A stretch of 40,621 nucleotides of DNA, taken from assembly GCA_012271165.1 (NCBI GenBank), contig JAAXGX010000016.1, positions 1 through 40,621 on the forward strand, written 5' to 3'. Origin of the DNA: Vicinamibacteraceae bacterium (GTDB lineage: Bacteria; Acidobacteriota; Vicinamibacteria; Vicinamibacterales; UBA8438). A model generated the notes under the pieces. It was given only the letters and a program-made list of their open reading frames with translations, searched no databases and was not told where the DNA came from. Shown one piece after another: positions 7,547-15,233 of this stretch (positions within the stretch are counted from its first letter, which is position 1; each line of letters begins with the position of its first letter). A program made the position numbers and the translations under genes.

Positions 7547-9297
7547 ACCGAGGCGGCCGGCCCCACGCGGACCGTGACCACGTCCGTATCGTGGAACTGC
7601 TGGTGGCGCACCGCCGACGCGTAGTGGCGCAGCAGGCGCAGGGACACCTCTTCCTCGACCCGCGGACCGGCAGCCCGCTCGCCGAGCAGGGCGAGCTGGT
7701 CCTCCAGGTTCGCGTCGTCGGTGGTCGCCGCGAACTCGAGCTCGACCGCGTCGCCGTCGTCGCGCGCGACGAGCAGCAGGTGCCGCTTTGCCGGCGTCCC
7801 GCCCTCGTCGCCCGGCCGGGCCAGGGTGAGCAGCAGCTCCTCGCCCACCGCGCGGAGCCGGTCGGACATCTCCGCGCTGCGTTTGCCGCGCGCGGCGAAA
7901 TCGGACAGGAACGCATCGATCCGCGAGAAGTTCTCCAGGGCGAGGTCGGTCTTGAGGCGGCGGGCGCGCGGTCCCGTCAGCTCCACGAACTGCATCAGCA
8001 CGATGACGGTCAGGCCGCCGACGGTCAGGCCGTTCGCGAGCAACTCGCCCCACCCGCCCTGAAGGTACTCGGGGAAGATCCAGTCCAGCTCGAACGCGAG
8101 CCCCAGCCAGAACGCTAGCCCCACCGCCACGCCCTTGCGCTGGTCGAGGCCGTCCTGCACGAGGACCCGCACGCCGAGGACGAAGAGCGACGCCACCAGC
8201 GCGACGTAGTAGGCGGCGGCCGCCGGACCGGGAATGGCGACGATGACGGCCACCAGCTTCGGCAGGAACGCCAGCACGACGAAGACGATGCCGACGCAGA
8301 TGCCGACGACCCGGGCCGTCACCCGCGTGAGATCGGCGACCGCGATGCTGTGCACGTAGGTCGTGTTGGGCATCGTGCCCATCAGGCCCGACAGCAGGTT
8401 GCCCAGGCCGTCGGCGGTCAGGGCGCCCTGGATCGACTGGAAGTCGATGGCGCGCGGCCGGCGCCAGGAGATGCGCTGGATGGCGATGCAGTCCCCGATG
8501 GTGTCCATGGCCCCGACCAGCGTCAGCAGGACGAACGCGGGCAGCAGGGCCCAGAAGTCTGTCCCGAAGCCCAGGTCGATGCCGGGCCAGGCCAGCCCCG
8601 GCAACCCGATCCAGGCCGCCTCGAGGACGCGCTCGGTGTCGTAGATGCCGAACAGCACGCCCCCGACGACGCTGCCCGCCGCCACCCCCGCGGCCGCCGC
8701 CCAGAGTTTCCAGGCGCCGGTGCCGCGGACCGAGATTGCCGCGATCACGCCCAGGGTGACGGCGGCCGTCACCGGCGCGGCCGCGGGCGCGGCGTCCGCC
8801 GGCACGTCGGTCAGCTTGCGCAGGATGATCCCCGACAGGGTGACCGGAATCAGCAGGAGCACGGTGCCCGCCACGGTGGGCGTGAAGATGCGCCGGAACA
8901 GCGACAGCTTCGCGGCGAGCACGAACTGGAACAGGGACGAGACGATGATCAGGCTCGCCAGCAGCCCGCCGCCGCCCCGCTCGAGCGCCGCGAGGCAGAT
9001 GGCGAGGAAGGCGCTGCCGGTGCCCATCAGCAGGAGATAGCCGGAGCCGACGCGCCCGACGCGGGCGACCTGGATCACCGTGGTCGCCCCGCTGACCAGG
9101 AGGGCGGCGAAGACCACCCAGGACAGGTACGCCTCGCTGCCGCCCACGGCGCCGATAAGGATGGCCGGCGTCAGCACGACGCTGGTCACCGTCAGCACGG
9201 CGTACTGCAGCCCGAGCCCCACCGTGAGCGGCAGCGGCGGCCGCTCGTCCGGCTCGTAGCGCACGTCCTGGACGTGGTTCGGGGTACCGGATTCCAT
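7543..9297 (-). CDS. NCS2 (xanthine/uracil-type) permease with cytosolic C-terminal domain
   Basis: A 584-residue inner-membrane transporter of the NCS2 family. Residues 22-440 carry the 12-14 helix nucleobase transporter fold, with the family motif region AMDTIGDCIAIQR (263-275) and the NTTYVHSIAVADLTRV segment (311-326) that lines the substrate site in UraA/UapA. About 145 extra residues follow (440-584), rich in acidic and basic residues; they end in an alternating strand/helix pattern (RHLLLVARDDGDAVELEF ... DTDVVTVRV) that faintly resembles a GHKL ATPase-like fold without clear nucleotide-binding boxes. A -10-like TAGCAT (9314-9319) lies just upstream of the ATG. Its stop overlaps the DUF2868 start (GTGTGA). 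The substrate is unknown: a purine or pyrimidine base is likely. Confidence 0.86.
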   Translation of the reverse strand: MESGTPNHVQDVRYEPDERPPLPLTVGLGLQYAVLTVTSVVLTPAILIGAVGGSEAYLSWVVFAALLVSGATTVIQVARVGRVGSGYLLLMGTGSAFLAICLAALERGGGGLLASLIIVSSLFQFVLAAKLSLFRRIFTPTVAGTVLLLIPVTLSGIILRKLTDVPADAAPAAAPVTAAVTLGVIAAISVRGTGAWKLWAAAAGVAAGSVVGGVLFGIYDTERVLEAAWIGLPGLAWPGIDLGFGTDFWALLPAFVLLTLVGAMDTIGDCIAIQRISWRRPRAIDFQSIQGALTADGLGNLLSGLMGTMPNTTYVHSIAVADLTRVTARVVGICVGIVFVVLAFLPKLVAVIVAIPGPAAAAYYVALVASLFVLGVRVLVQDGLDQRKGVAVGLAFWLGLAFELDWIFPEYLQGGWGELLANGLTVGGLTVIVLMQFVELTGPRARRLKTDLALENFSRIDAFLSDFAARGKRSAEMSDRLRAVGEELLLTLARPGDEGGTPAKRHLLLVARDDGDAVELEFAATTDDANLEDQLALLGERAAGPRVEEEVSLRLLRHYASAVRHQQFHDTDVVTVRVGPAASV

Positions 9298-9345
9298 CGT
9301 GTCGCCGGCCAGTATGCTACACCGCCGGCCGTGGCGGTCGGGCGG

Positions 9346-9744
9346 CTACCTCCCGATCTCGCTGGGCCCGACCGTGACTCGGGCGCGGGCGCCAACCTGC
9401 CACAGCGACAGCAGCGTGCAGCCGAGGAAGAGGGTGTCGGCGACGAGGTTGACGGTCCCGGACAGCCCCGCCAGCGCCAGCAGATAGATCATGACGTAGA
9501 TGATCCCGCCGCCGGCGACGAACGCCAGGACGCTGCCGAGCCAGTGTCGCCGCCAGAGGAGCACGGCCGCCGCCACGTAGAGGGGGACGAAGAACACCTC
9601 GGGCCAGATCAGCGCATCGTAGACGGCGCCGTCCGGGAAGGCTTCCGGAGCCACCCATGTCCCGTTGAGCACCGAGACGACCGCGAACGTCTGAAAGAGG
9701 CTCCAGGTGAGAAACCAGCCGATCGCGAACCAGGGTCTGGTCAT
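9346..9744 (-). CDS. Small four-helix membrane protein
   Basis: A 132-residue protein with four clear hydrophobic helices at about residues 5-27, 47-63, 69-91 and 97-115, then a short polar tail (ARVTVGPSEIGR). I do not recognise a named family; length and layout resemble small uncharacterised DoxX-like or DUF-type inner-membrane proteins, but no signature motif is visible. The ATG at 9744 gives an initial helix of normal length, whereas the frame further upstream is arginine-rich and looks non-coding. It diverges from the membrane-anchored protein gene at 9811 over 66 bp and ends 48 bp before the NCS2 permease start on the same strand. Confidence 0.72.
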   Translation of the reverse strand: MTRPWFAIGWFLTWSLFQTFAVVSVLNGTWVAPEAFPDGAVYDALIWPEVFFVPLYVAAAVLLWRRHWLGSVLAFVAGGGIIYVMIYLLALAGLSGTVNLVADTLFLGCTLLSLWQVGARARVTVGPSEIGR

Positions 9745-9795
9745 GGCGCGCGCACGTGGTCTCCGTCGACAGGATGGCGTCCCACCCGGCGGTGG

Positions 9796-9801
9796 TAGAC
9801 T
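9796..9801 (+). promoter_or_regulatory. -10-like box just upstream of start (near-leaderless)
   Basis: TAGACT lies 9 nt before the ATG at 9811, which would put transcription start about 3 nt before the start codon. A GGGAG lies between box and ATG but would fall mostly outside such a transcript. No convincing -35 is seen, so this is weak on its own. Confidence 0.35.
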
Positions 9802-9810
9802 GGGAGCATC

Positions 9811-10326
9811 ATGCATGTAGCCACCAAGGCGCTGATCGTCGTCGGTTGCCTCCTGCTGATCCCGGTGACCGCGGTCCTCACCGCCGCCGCGAAGCAACGC
9901 CTCTCGGACGGCTCGGACTTCGTGTTCTCGGGCGGCCCGCTTGTCACGGGTGAGCTCTACGCTGGCCCCGAGCCGGACTGGAGCTTCACGAACGACGTCG
10001 CGCTCATCGAGCTGCAACTGGAGGACCCGCCGCGGTCCCGCACCATCTGGGTCGGCGACCACGACGGCAAGCTCTACGTCTTCTCCGCCTACATGCGCAG
10101 CGCGGTCGGCCGGCTGTGGAAGAGCTGGCCGCGGCAGGCCGAGCGCGACGGCCGCGCGGTGGTCCGCATCGACGGCAAGCGCTACGAACGGCAGCTCCGG
10201 CGCATCGAGTCGGGCCCGATACTCGACGCCATCACCGCTTCGATCGCCGACAAGTACACGTACAACATCAGCCGGGAGCTCGTGGAAGCCGGCGACGTCT
10301 GGCTGTTCGAGGCAGGGCCGCGGTAA
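9811..10326 (+). CDS. Membrane-anchored protein, probable PNPOx-like split-barrel fold
   Basis: A 171-residue protein with one N-terminal anchor or uncleaved signal helix (about residues 5-26) and an extracytoplasmic domain. The domain contains the sequence pattern DWSFTNDV, RTIWVGDHDGKLYVFSAYMRS, LWKSWPRQAERDGRAVVRIDGKRYERQLRRI. It resembles small exported proteins related to the FMN-binding split-barrel (PNPOx/DUF385-like) group; this is a pattern-memory match, not a verified one. No cysteines for a lipobox are present. The ATG at 9811 is preceded by a -10-like box, and the small membrane peptide gene follows 18 bp downstream with its own Shine-Dalgarno sequence. Confidence 0.7.
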   Translation: MHVATKALIVVGCLLLIPVTAVLTAAAKQRLSDGSDFVFSGGPLVTGELYAGPEPDWSFTNDVALIELQLEDPPRSRTIWVGDHDGKLYVFSAYMRSAVGRLWKSWPRQAERDGRAVVRIDGKRYERQLRRIESGPILDAITASIADKYTYNISRELVEAGDVWLFEAGPR

Positions 10327-10344
10327 CGCCACCGGAGCCAGCCC

Positions 10345-10473
10345 ATGAGGAACTTCTACTACTCCATCGCGGCAGTGCTGGTCGTGACCATCCTCGCGGT
10401 CCTGTTCATTCCGGGCATCGACGACTTCGTGGAAACGACCTTCCAGGCCTACCTCGGCCGCGCGGCGCGCTGA
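10345..10473 (+). CDS. 42-residue single-span membrane peptide
   Basis: An open frame of 42 codons with ATG at 10345, preceded by GGAG at 8 nt, starts 18 bp after the stop of the anchored protein. The peptide has one hydrophobic helix at residues 7-24 (IAAVLVVTILAVLFIPGI) followed by an acidic amphipathic segment (DDFVETTFQAYLGRAAR). Its composition is far from the Arg/Pro-rich translations of antisense frames in this genome, which supports real coding. I do not recognise it. The same-strand spacing suggests co-expression with the upstream gene, perhaps as a small partner subunit. Confidence 0.62.
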   Translation: MRNFYYSIAAVLVVTILAVLFIPGIDDFVETTFQAYLGRAAR

Positions 10474-10524
10474 GCAACGGCGCGCCATTCGCAGAAGCGC
10501 CGCGCCGGGCGGCCCGCAGCCACC

Positions 10525-11604
10525 TCAGGCGGTGTCGGCTGCGAGCGCGCCGCGCAGGGCGTCCAGCTTCGCCGCGTTGAACTTCTGGGCCACGTCCGTT
10601 TCGGCGGCCAGGCCGTCGAACCCGTGGAAGGCGCCGGGCACCACCAGGAGCTGCGTCGGCACGCCCGCCTCGATCAGCCGCCGCGCGTACTCGATGTCCT
10701 CGAGGACGAACAAGTCGATCCCGCCCACGCCGATGAACGCCGGCGGCAGGCCCTCCACGCTAGCGACGCGGGCAGGCACCGCGGCGCTCGGCACCGATGC
10801 GCCGCCCGCCTCCTGGCCGAGGAAGGCGCCCCAGCCGAACCGGTTGGCCGTGGCGGTCCACACGATGCGGCCCATCTGCGGCGGCACCTCGCGCGTGCTC
10901 CCGGTCCGATCGTCCAGCATCGGATAGACGAGGAGCTGGAACGCAAGCGGCACCTCGCCCCGGTCGCGGGCCGCGATGGCCAGCAGGGCCGCGTGCCCGC
11001 CGCCGGCGCTCTCCCCCATCACGGCCAGGCGCTGGGGATCCACGCCCACCTCGTCCGCGTGGCGGTAGAGCCACAGCAGACTGGCGTAGTTGTCCTCGAC
11101 CGAGCCCGCGTAGGTCGTCTCGGGCGCCAGCCGGTACTCGACGGTGACGGCGCAGCAATCGAGCGCCGCGGCCACCTCCTGGAGAGGGCGCACGCTCGCG
11201 GAGGCCGAGCCCGTGACGTAGCCGCCGCCGTGCGTGTGGAGGATGCCGGGCCGGCTGGCCCCGGCCCTGGCGTTGATGATGTGGATCTCGACGTCCGGTT
11301 GACCGCTCGAGCCGGGGATGGTCCGCCTCTCGACGGCCGGCGTCTCGACGGGCGGCGGCGTCAGGGCGTCCGCCGCTCCCCGCATCGTCGGCAGCGTCTC
11401 CGCCGTCATCCCCGACAGCGCCGCCCCCAACGGCTGCGCCCGGCGCGCGGCGTCGCGCAGCTCGGGATGCACGAACGACAGCGGGTCCGCGGCGGCCGCA
11501 GCCTGCGGCAAGGCCGCCAGAGCGGAGCGGGTGGTGGAGAGAGCCAGGAGTCCCGGCAGCGTCATCCCCGCGAGCATGAGCTCACGGCGTGTCAGTTCGG
11601 TCAT
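10525..11604 (-). CDS. Tat-exported alpha/beta hydrolase (HSL-type esterase)
   Basis: A 359-residue esterase/lipase of the hormone-sensitive-lipase family. The oxyanion-hole motif HGGG is at residues 125-128, the nucleophile elbow GESAGGG at 197-203 with S199, and likely catalytic D297 (GGIDLF) and H327 (GAFHGF) complete the triad. The N-terminus TRRELMLAG followed by a hydrophobic stretch and ALAALPQ is a twin-arginine-type signal, so the enzyme is probably periplasmic. The ATG at 11604 has GGGAG 6 nt upstream. Substrates of this family are short acyl esters, and the sequence gives nothing more specific. It converges on the small membrane peptide gene. The 673 bp upstream of it is degraded sequence. 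Confidence 0.9.
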   Translation of the reverse strand: MTELTRRELMLAGMTLPGLLALSTTRSALAALPQAAAAADPLSFVHPELRDAARRAQPLGAALSGMTAETLPTMRGAADALTPPPVETPAVERRTIPGSSGQPDVEIHIINARAGASRPGILHTHGGGYVTGSASASVRPLQEVAAALDCCAVTVEYRLAPETTYAGSVEDNYASLLWLYRHADEVGVDPQRLAVMGESAGGGHAALLAIAARDRGEVPLAFQLLVYPMLDDRTGSTREVPPQMGRIVWTATANRFGWGAFLGQEAGGASVPSAAVPARVASVEGLPPAFIGVGGIDLFVLEDIEYARRLIEAGVPTQLLVVPGAFHGFDGLAAETDVAQKFNAAKLDALRGALAADTA

Positions 11605-11830
11605 TGCGTTCTCCCTTGTCCTTGTCGAGCATGGGCGCCTGCCCGCACGCCGGCGGAGCGGTGCGCGCGGGGCACGCTAGTGTGCATCAATAGTATGACT
11701 CCGTTGGACGCGGTCCGTCGCTTCGCCAGGGAGGGCGACTGATGGCCGCGGTGAGATTTGCCGTGCGCAACATGCGCGTCGCGGGCCGCAAGGCGCCCGG
11801 TTCCTGATGGAGCGACGCGGCGACGGCGTC
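11605..11830. other. Gene-poor stretch upstream of the esterase
   Basis: No convincing intact gene is visible here. At 11644-11680 there is a sequence resembling a degenerate copy of the interspersed repeat (GGCGGAGCGGTGCG...GGGGCACGC). A 15-codon open frame follows (MTPLDAVRRFAREGD), ending at 11742, which may be a remnant. The stretch is part of a degraded accessory region that continues to about 12277. Confidence 0.4.
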
Positions 11831-12131
11831 ATGATCATCGTCAGGAGAACACGGGAGACGGCGGGAAGACCCCCGGCATACACGCCAATCGACGAATCGA
11901 ACCTGCAGCTCACCATTCCCGCGGCAGATCGCACGTATCTGTACGCGGACAACATCTCCATCAAACGACGGCACGCAACACCCCGTCCACTTCGCACTCG
12001 GCGAGGATCTGCGATTGAACGACGCCCACGGCCACGAGCTCCTGGTGCGGATTGTCGACATCGCCTGCCGTTCCGCGCTCGTCGAGTATCGGGCGGCACC
12101 GGAGGGGCAGGAACATGACAGGCCGGCCTGA
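11831..12131 (+). pseudogene. Frameshifted small gene, unknown function
   Basis: Reading from the ATG at 11831 gives MIIVRRTRETAGRPP and then a normal-looking stretch up to TYLYADNISI. From about 11963 the sensible reading moves by one base (NDGTQHPVHFALGEDLRLND, then HGHELLVRIVDIA) and ends at TGA 12129-12131. The two halves join smoothly if one A of the AAA at 11963-11965 is removed, giving a 99-residue protein. Composition on each side of the break is balanced, unlike the Arg/Ser-rich antisense frames, so both halves look truly coding. The family is not recognised. It is either a recent pseudogene or a sequencing error. Confidence 0.5.
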
Positions 12132-12148
12132 AGGAATGAGCGACACAG

Positions 12149-12252
12149 ATGCGGTACACCATCGGCCCCGACTTCCGTCGCGGCAACGGGACCTGATTGG
12201 TGACCGCCTGGTGGCGCTGGAGGGAAGTCGTCGAGTCGAGCCGCCACCGTTG
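12149..12252 (+). pseudogene. Possible gene remnant with in-frame stop
   Basis: An ATG at 12149 reads MRYTIGPDFRRGNGT, then TGA, then continues in the same frame as LVTAWWRWREVVESSRHR before another stop. The Trp-rich continuation looks more like protein than noise, but the piece is too short to identify. It may be a decayed gene interrupted by a nonsense change, or chance. Confidence 0.22.
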
Positions 12253-12262
12253 ACCACTGGCA

Positions 12263-12279
12263 AGCGCCCGCGGGGCGCT
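12263..12279. terminator. Hairpin at HNH gene 3' end
   Basis: A perfect 7-bp inverted repeat (AGCGCCC / GGGCGCT) with a 3-nt loop spans the stop codon of the minus-strand HNH nuclease gene. No T-tract follows. It probably ends that transcript; overlap with the stop codon is unusual. Confidence 0.45.
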
Positions 12280-13465
12280 ACAAACGGGTTCCGAAAACGG
12301 ACCGAAGCTTCGTCTCATCGGTGGGGACAAACTGGTTTGCGCGCCTCCAGAGAGGGGCACCGGACGGTAGGCGCAGGTACATCGACCGCGCGATGCCGAG
12401 TGTCCGGGTGGGTTCGTGCGGCCAGTCCTCCGACTCGGCAATCCGAGCGAGATCGCCCTCCCGCTTTCGGGTTCGGTCTGCCCAGCGTTCAACATGCTCC
12501 GTAGCGGCCAGGTGATCGCGTTTGGCAGCATTGCACGAACCATGAGTCACGACGAGATTATCGAGTCCGTCGTCGGGGTGTCGACTCCACGGTACGAAAT
12601 GATCTACGTGCCGTTTCGCGTCAATCCGCTTGCGACAGTAGAAGCAGCTGCCGTCCTGGAGCGGCAACAAGCGGGTTGCCAAATGGGCGATCGCCTCGCG
12701 TCGACCGCCGAACAGGAACTTCTCGAGCTTCTCCTCCGGCAGTCGATTCACCCGCGCCACACGTTTGGCCCACTCCCGCTGGACATGTGGGCGCACGAGC
12801 GGCGCCAACCGTACGAGATCGTCTCCGGCATTGTCGATGAACCGAATGGCGTTGCAAAAGTCGCTTGAACGAAAAGTTGAGCCCCGGACGTCATCGGTCC
12901 AGTTGATCTTATAGAGAAAAGGCACTTCGTCGGGGCCGACTCGCTGAAGCTTCGGCAACGGCATCTTCACCAGGATCCATTCGACATCGTGCACCAGGCG
13001 ACGGAACTGTTCAGGAGCGAGACGCCTTGCGCGCGCGACGGCCATGTCGGGTTCGCCCAGCTCGTTCTGAAACTGAAGGATCCTGGTCACGATCCCCGCC
13101 TGCTTCCCGGAGTTCTGGCGAAGCGTCCGCTGGTCATCAGAGGCCTGGGGCTGAGGCCAATCAAAGTCCCGGACCTGAGGCCAGTAGAGCTCGACGACCT
13201 TCTCGGCAAGCTGTCGAGTCGTGACCATGGTTGGTGCGCCACCGGCGCCCGTGGACTGCTCGACGCACAAGTCCACCAGGGCGAGGAGCACTGCGTACTT
13301 GTAGGTGGAGGTGAAGGCACCGTCAGTCAGGACGGTGAACAGTCGATCGGCAAGGGCCAAGCCACTGCCATCGCGGGCCGCACTTCCCCTCATCGTTCCG
13401 TCCAGGTTCCGTCCGCCAAGCGACGCATCAACCGATTGTAGCCCTGCGGGCATCACGGGACCCAT
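12278..13465 (-). CDS. HNH endonuclease, defence-like
   Basis: A 395-residue protein with a C-terminal HNH nuclease domain. A zinc-type C274-x2-C277 pair precedes HVDH (286-289); LDNLVVTHGSCNAAKRDHL (301-319) supplies N303, C311, N312, K315 and H318. The N-terminal 230 residues contain the segment FTSTYKYAVLLALVDL (51-66), which I recognise from uncharacterised standalone HNH proteins often seen near restriction or toxin genes. The start at ATG 13465 has GGAGGT 11 nt upstream; an internal ATG at 13393 would give 371 residues. Base composition looks visibly less GC-rich than flanking genes, consistent with transfer. The neighbouring HsdR stub and DUF4143 ATPase support an accessory-island setting. 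The target of the nuclease is unknown. Confidence 0.82.
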   Translation of the reverse strand: MGPVMPAGLQSVDASLGGRNLDGTMRGSAARDGSGLALADRLFTVLTDGAFTSTYKYAVLLALVDLCVEQSTGAGGAPTMVTTRQLAEKVVELYWPQVRDFDWPQPQASDDQRTLRQNSGKQAGIVTRILQFQNELGEPDMAVARARRLAPEQFRRLVHDVEWILVKMPLPKLQRVGPDEVPFLYKINWTDDVRGSTFRSSDFCNAIRFIDNAGDDLVRLAPLVRPHVQREWAKRVARVNRLPEEKLEKFLFGGRREAIAHLATRLLPLQDGSCFYCRKRIDAKRHVDHFVPWSRHPDDGLDNLVVTHGSCNAAKRDHLAATEHVERWADRTRKREGDLARIAESEDWPHEPTRTLGIARSMYLRLPSGAPLWRRANQFVPTDETKLRSVFGTRL

Positions 13466-13506
13466 GCGACTCGAAGACCTCCTGACCAATGCGCCGCGGC
13501 ACGCGA

Positions 13507-13744
13507 TTATGCCCGGCCGGCGCTGGACAGCGCCGGCTCGGCCAGTTGCACGTCGCCGGAGCGGGCGTCCTCGTCGCCCACCTGGATGTTGCTGATCTCG
13601 AACGCACGGGTCAGCGGTGGAGGTTGCTGAATCCGCGCCTTGCAGGCGCCCTCCGCGACGACGGACCGGGAGAGCAGAGGGTTGCGATTCCGCGTAGCGC
13701 AGCGAGTTCGTGAACAGCGGGACGATGGCTGACTCGGGTCTCAC
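13507..13744 (-). pseudogene. C-terminal gene remnant, unknown family
   Basis: On the minus strand a coherent peptide can be read from about 13735 (IVPLFTNSLRYAESQP). After a frame change near 13680 it runs through ACKARIQQPPPLTRAFEISN and IQVGDEDARSGDVQLAEPAL to TAA at 13507-13509. Composition is balanced and hydrophobic/acidic, unlike random frames. It looks like the tail of a longer deleted gene. Its end lies 41 bp before the start of the HNH gene on the same strand. I cannot name the family. Confidence 0.35.
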
Positions 13745-13817
13745 GCAGGGGAGGCGGCCGCGCTCATCGCGGTCATTCAGCCGAACGCCGACCTTTCATT
13801 CAGCCGTAACGTAACCT

Positions 13818-13823
13818 TACAAT
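13818..13823 (+). promoter_or_regulatory. -10 box placing transcription start at the ATG
   Basis: TACAAT is followed by exactly 6 nt and then the ATG at 13830, so the expected +1 is the A of the start codon. No Shine-Dalgarno sequence is visible (CAGCCG precedes ATG). A weak TTCATT sits 17 bp upstream as a possible -35. Confidence 0.5.
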
Positions 13824-13829
13824 CAGCCG

Positions 13830-15101
13830 ATGCCGGATCCCGTGCTCTACCCGCGCGGTGTCGGACCGCGGCTGGCCGAGGCCTTGGACGACTCGCCGGT
13901 TGTACTGATTCACGGCCCGCGCCAGTGCGGCAAGACGACGCTGGCGACAACATCGACCGAGCGCCGCGATTATGCGTACATCACCTTCGACGACGGGGTG
14001 GCGCGCGACAGTGCGCGGGCCGATCCAGCGGGCTTCGTCGCCGAACTGCCCGAGCGCGTCATACTGGACGAGATTCAACGCGTCCCGGAGCTATTCGAAG
14101 CGATCAAGATGGAGGTGGACCGCCGCCGGGCGCCGGGCCGCTTTCTGCTCACGGGATCGACGAACGTACTGCTCCTTCCGCGCTTGTCGGAATCGCTCGC
14201 CGGACGCATGCAGATCGTGCGGCTCCATCCGCTGGCACAACGGGAGCTTGCGATAGGCCCGTCGCCGGTCGATGCCCACGGACCGGCGGAGTTCCTCGAT
14301 GCGCTGTTCGGCGCCGACTTCGATGTGCGGCGGACGGCCCGGCTCGGCGGCGATCTTCTCGAGCGGGTTGTCGCCGGCGGCTTTCCGCCGGCGCTGGCGC
14401 GTCCCACCGCCCGGCGCCGGGCCAACTGGCAGCGCGACTACGTCGAGGCCCTGGTCCAGCGCGACGTGCGCGACATGGCGCGCATCGCGGCGCCCGATGC
14501 GCTGCCGAGGCTGCTCGCAGCGGCAGCGGCGCAGACCGCCCGGCTGTTCAACCTGGCGGACCTCGCGGCGCCGTTCCAGATCAGCCGGCCGACGATCGGA
14601 GGTTACGTCGAGTTGCTGGAGAGGCTGTTTCTGCTGCAGCGTCTGCCGGCCTGGCACAGCAACCGCCTGCGCCGCCACGTCAAGCGCCCCAAGCTGCACT
14701 TCGGCGACACCGGTCTCGCCGCCGCGCTTCTGGGCGCCGACGCTGCCGCGCTGCAGGCCGACCGAACGCTGCTGGGACAGCTTCTGGAAACGTTCGTCCA
14801 TCAGGAATTGCGGCGGCAGGCGAGCTGGCATGCAGCCCCAACCGACTTCTTCCACTTTCGGGACCGGGACGGCGCGGAAGTGGATATCGTCGTGGAGCAG
14901 GGACACCGAGCGGTGGCGGGCCTGGAAGTCAAGGCGGCCGCTACGGTAAGGCCGGGAGACTTCCGCGGGCTCCGGAAGCTGGCGTCGGCTGCCGGCGATC
15001 GCTTCGCTTGCGGCGTCGTAGCGTATGACGGTGAAGTGAGCGCGGGCTTCGGCGATCGCCTGTACGCCGTTCCCATCCGCCGCCTGTGGGAGGCGCAATG
15101 A
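13830..15101 (+). CDS. AAA-family ATPase with DUF4143 domain
   Basis: A 423-residue protein of the AAA_14/DUF4143 group. The Walker A motif is GPRQCGKTT (29-37), Walker B is VILDEIQR (77-84) and the sensor-type LLTGST motif is at 106-111. The C-terminal DUF4143 part (about 205-395) contains a PD-(D/E)xK-like pattern, FHFRDRDGAEVDIVVE followed by AGLEVKA, as in restriction-type nuclease folds. Family members are widespread in accessory regions; a function has not been firmly shown, although links to defence and toxin systems have been proposed. It lacks a Shine-Dalgarno sequence and appears leaderless. Its stop overlaps an HsdR-like stub by ATGA, an arrangement left after truncation or a former operon. 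Confidence 0.88.
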   Translation: MPDPVLYPRGVGPRLAEALDDSPVVLIHGPRQCGKTTLATTSTERRDYAYITFDDGVARDSARADPAGFVAELPERVILDEIQRVPELFEAIKMEVDRRRAPGRFLLTGSTNVLLLPRLSESLAGRMQIVRLHPLAQRELAIGPSPVDAHGPAEFLDALFGADFDVRRTARLGGDLLERVVAGGFPPALARPTARRRANWQRDYVEALVQRDVRDMARIAAPDALPRLLAAAAAQTARLFNLADLAAPFQISRPTIGGYVELLERLFLLQRLPAWHSNRLRRHVKRPKLHFGDTGLAAALLGADAAALQADRTLLGQLLETFVHQELRRQASWHAAPTDFFHFRDRDGAEVDIVVEQGHRAVAGLEVKAAATVRPGDFRGLRKLASAAGDRFACGVVAYDGEVSAGFGDRLYAVPIRRLWEAQ

Positions 15102-15176
15102 CGCCGGTCGGCGAAGCGATTGTCGAATCGGCCGTCCTCGAATGGCTCGCGGCGCTCGGGTGGACCGTCCTCCACC
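15098..15176 (+). pseudogene. hsdR: Truncated N-terminus of type I restriction subunit HsdR
   Basis: An ATG overlapping the ATPase stop (ATGA) opens a frame reading MTPVGEAIVESAVLEWLAAL then GWTVLH. This closely matches the N-terminal consensus of one HsdR group (VESVVE..ALAWLE.LGW.VLHG). After about 26 codons the similarity stops and the frame runs into unrelated sequence and the tRNA-Ser gene. The rest of hsdR, hsdM and hsdS are absent from the window, so this is a deletion remnant. The breakpoint lies within about 60 bp of the tRNA 3' end. Confidence 0.6.
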
Positions 15177-15233
15177 TCAGCCGCCGCGACAGAGGATGTC
15201 TCAGGTGCGTCGTTTCGGCCTGTTTCCAAGAAG

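Noticed and set aside
11640-11685. Possible additional degenerate copy of the interspersed repeat
   Set aside because: It shares short blocks (GGCGGAGCGGTGCG, GGGGCACGC) with R5 and R3, but there are too many differences and no complete end motif, so it is mentioned in the region note and not listed as a copy.
11831-11962. CsrA-like start of the small frameshifted gene (MIIVRR)
   Set aside because: Only the first few residues resemble the opening of CsrA; the rest does not match the CsrA strand pattern.
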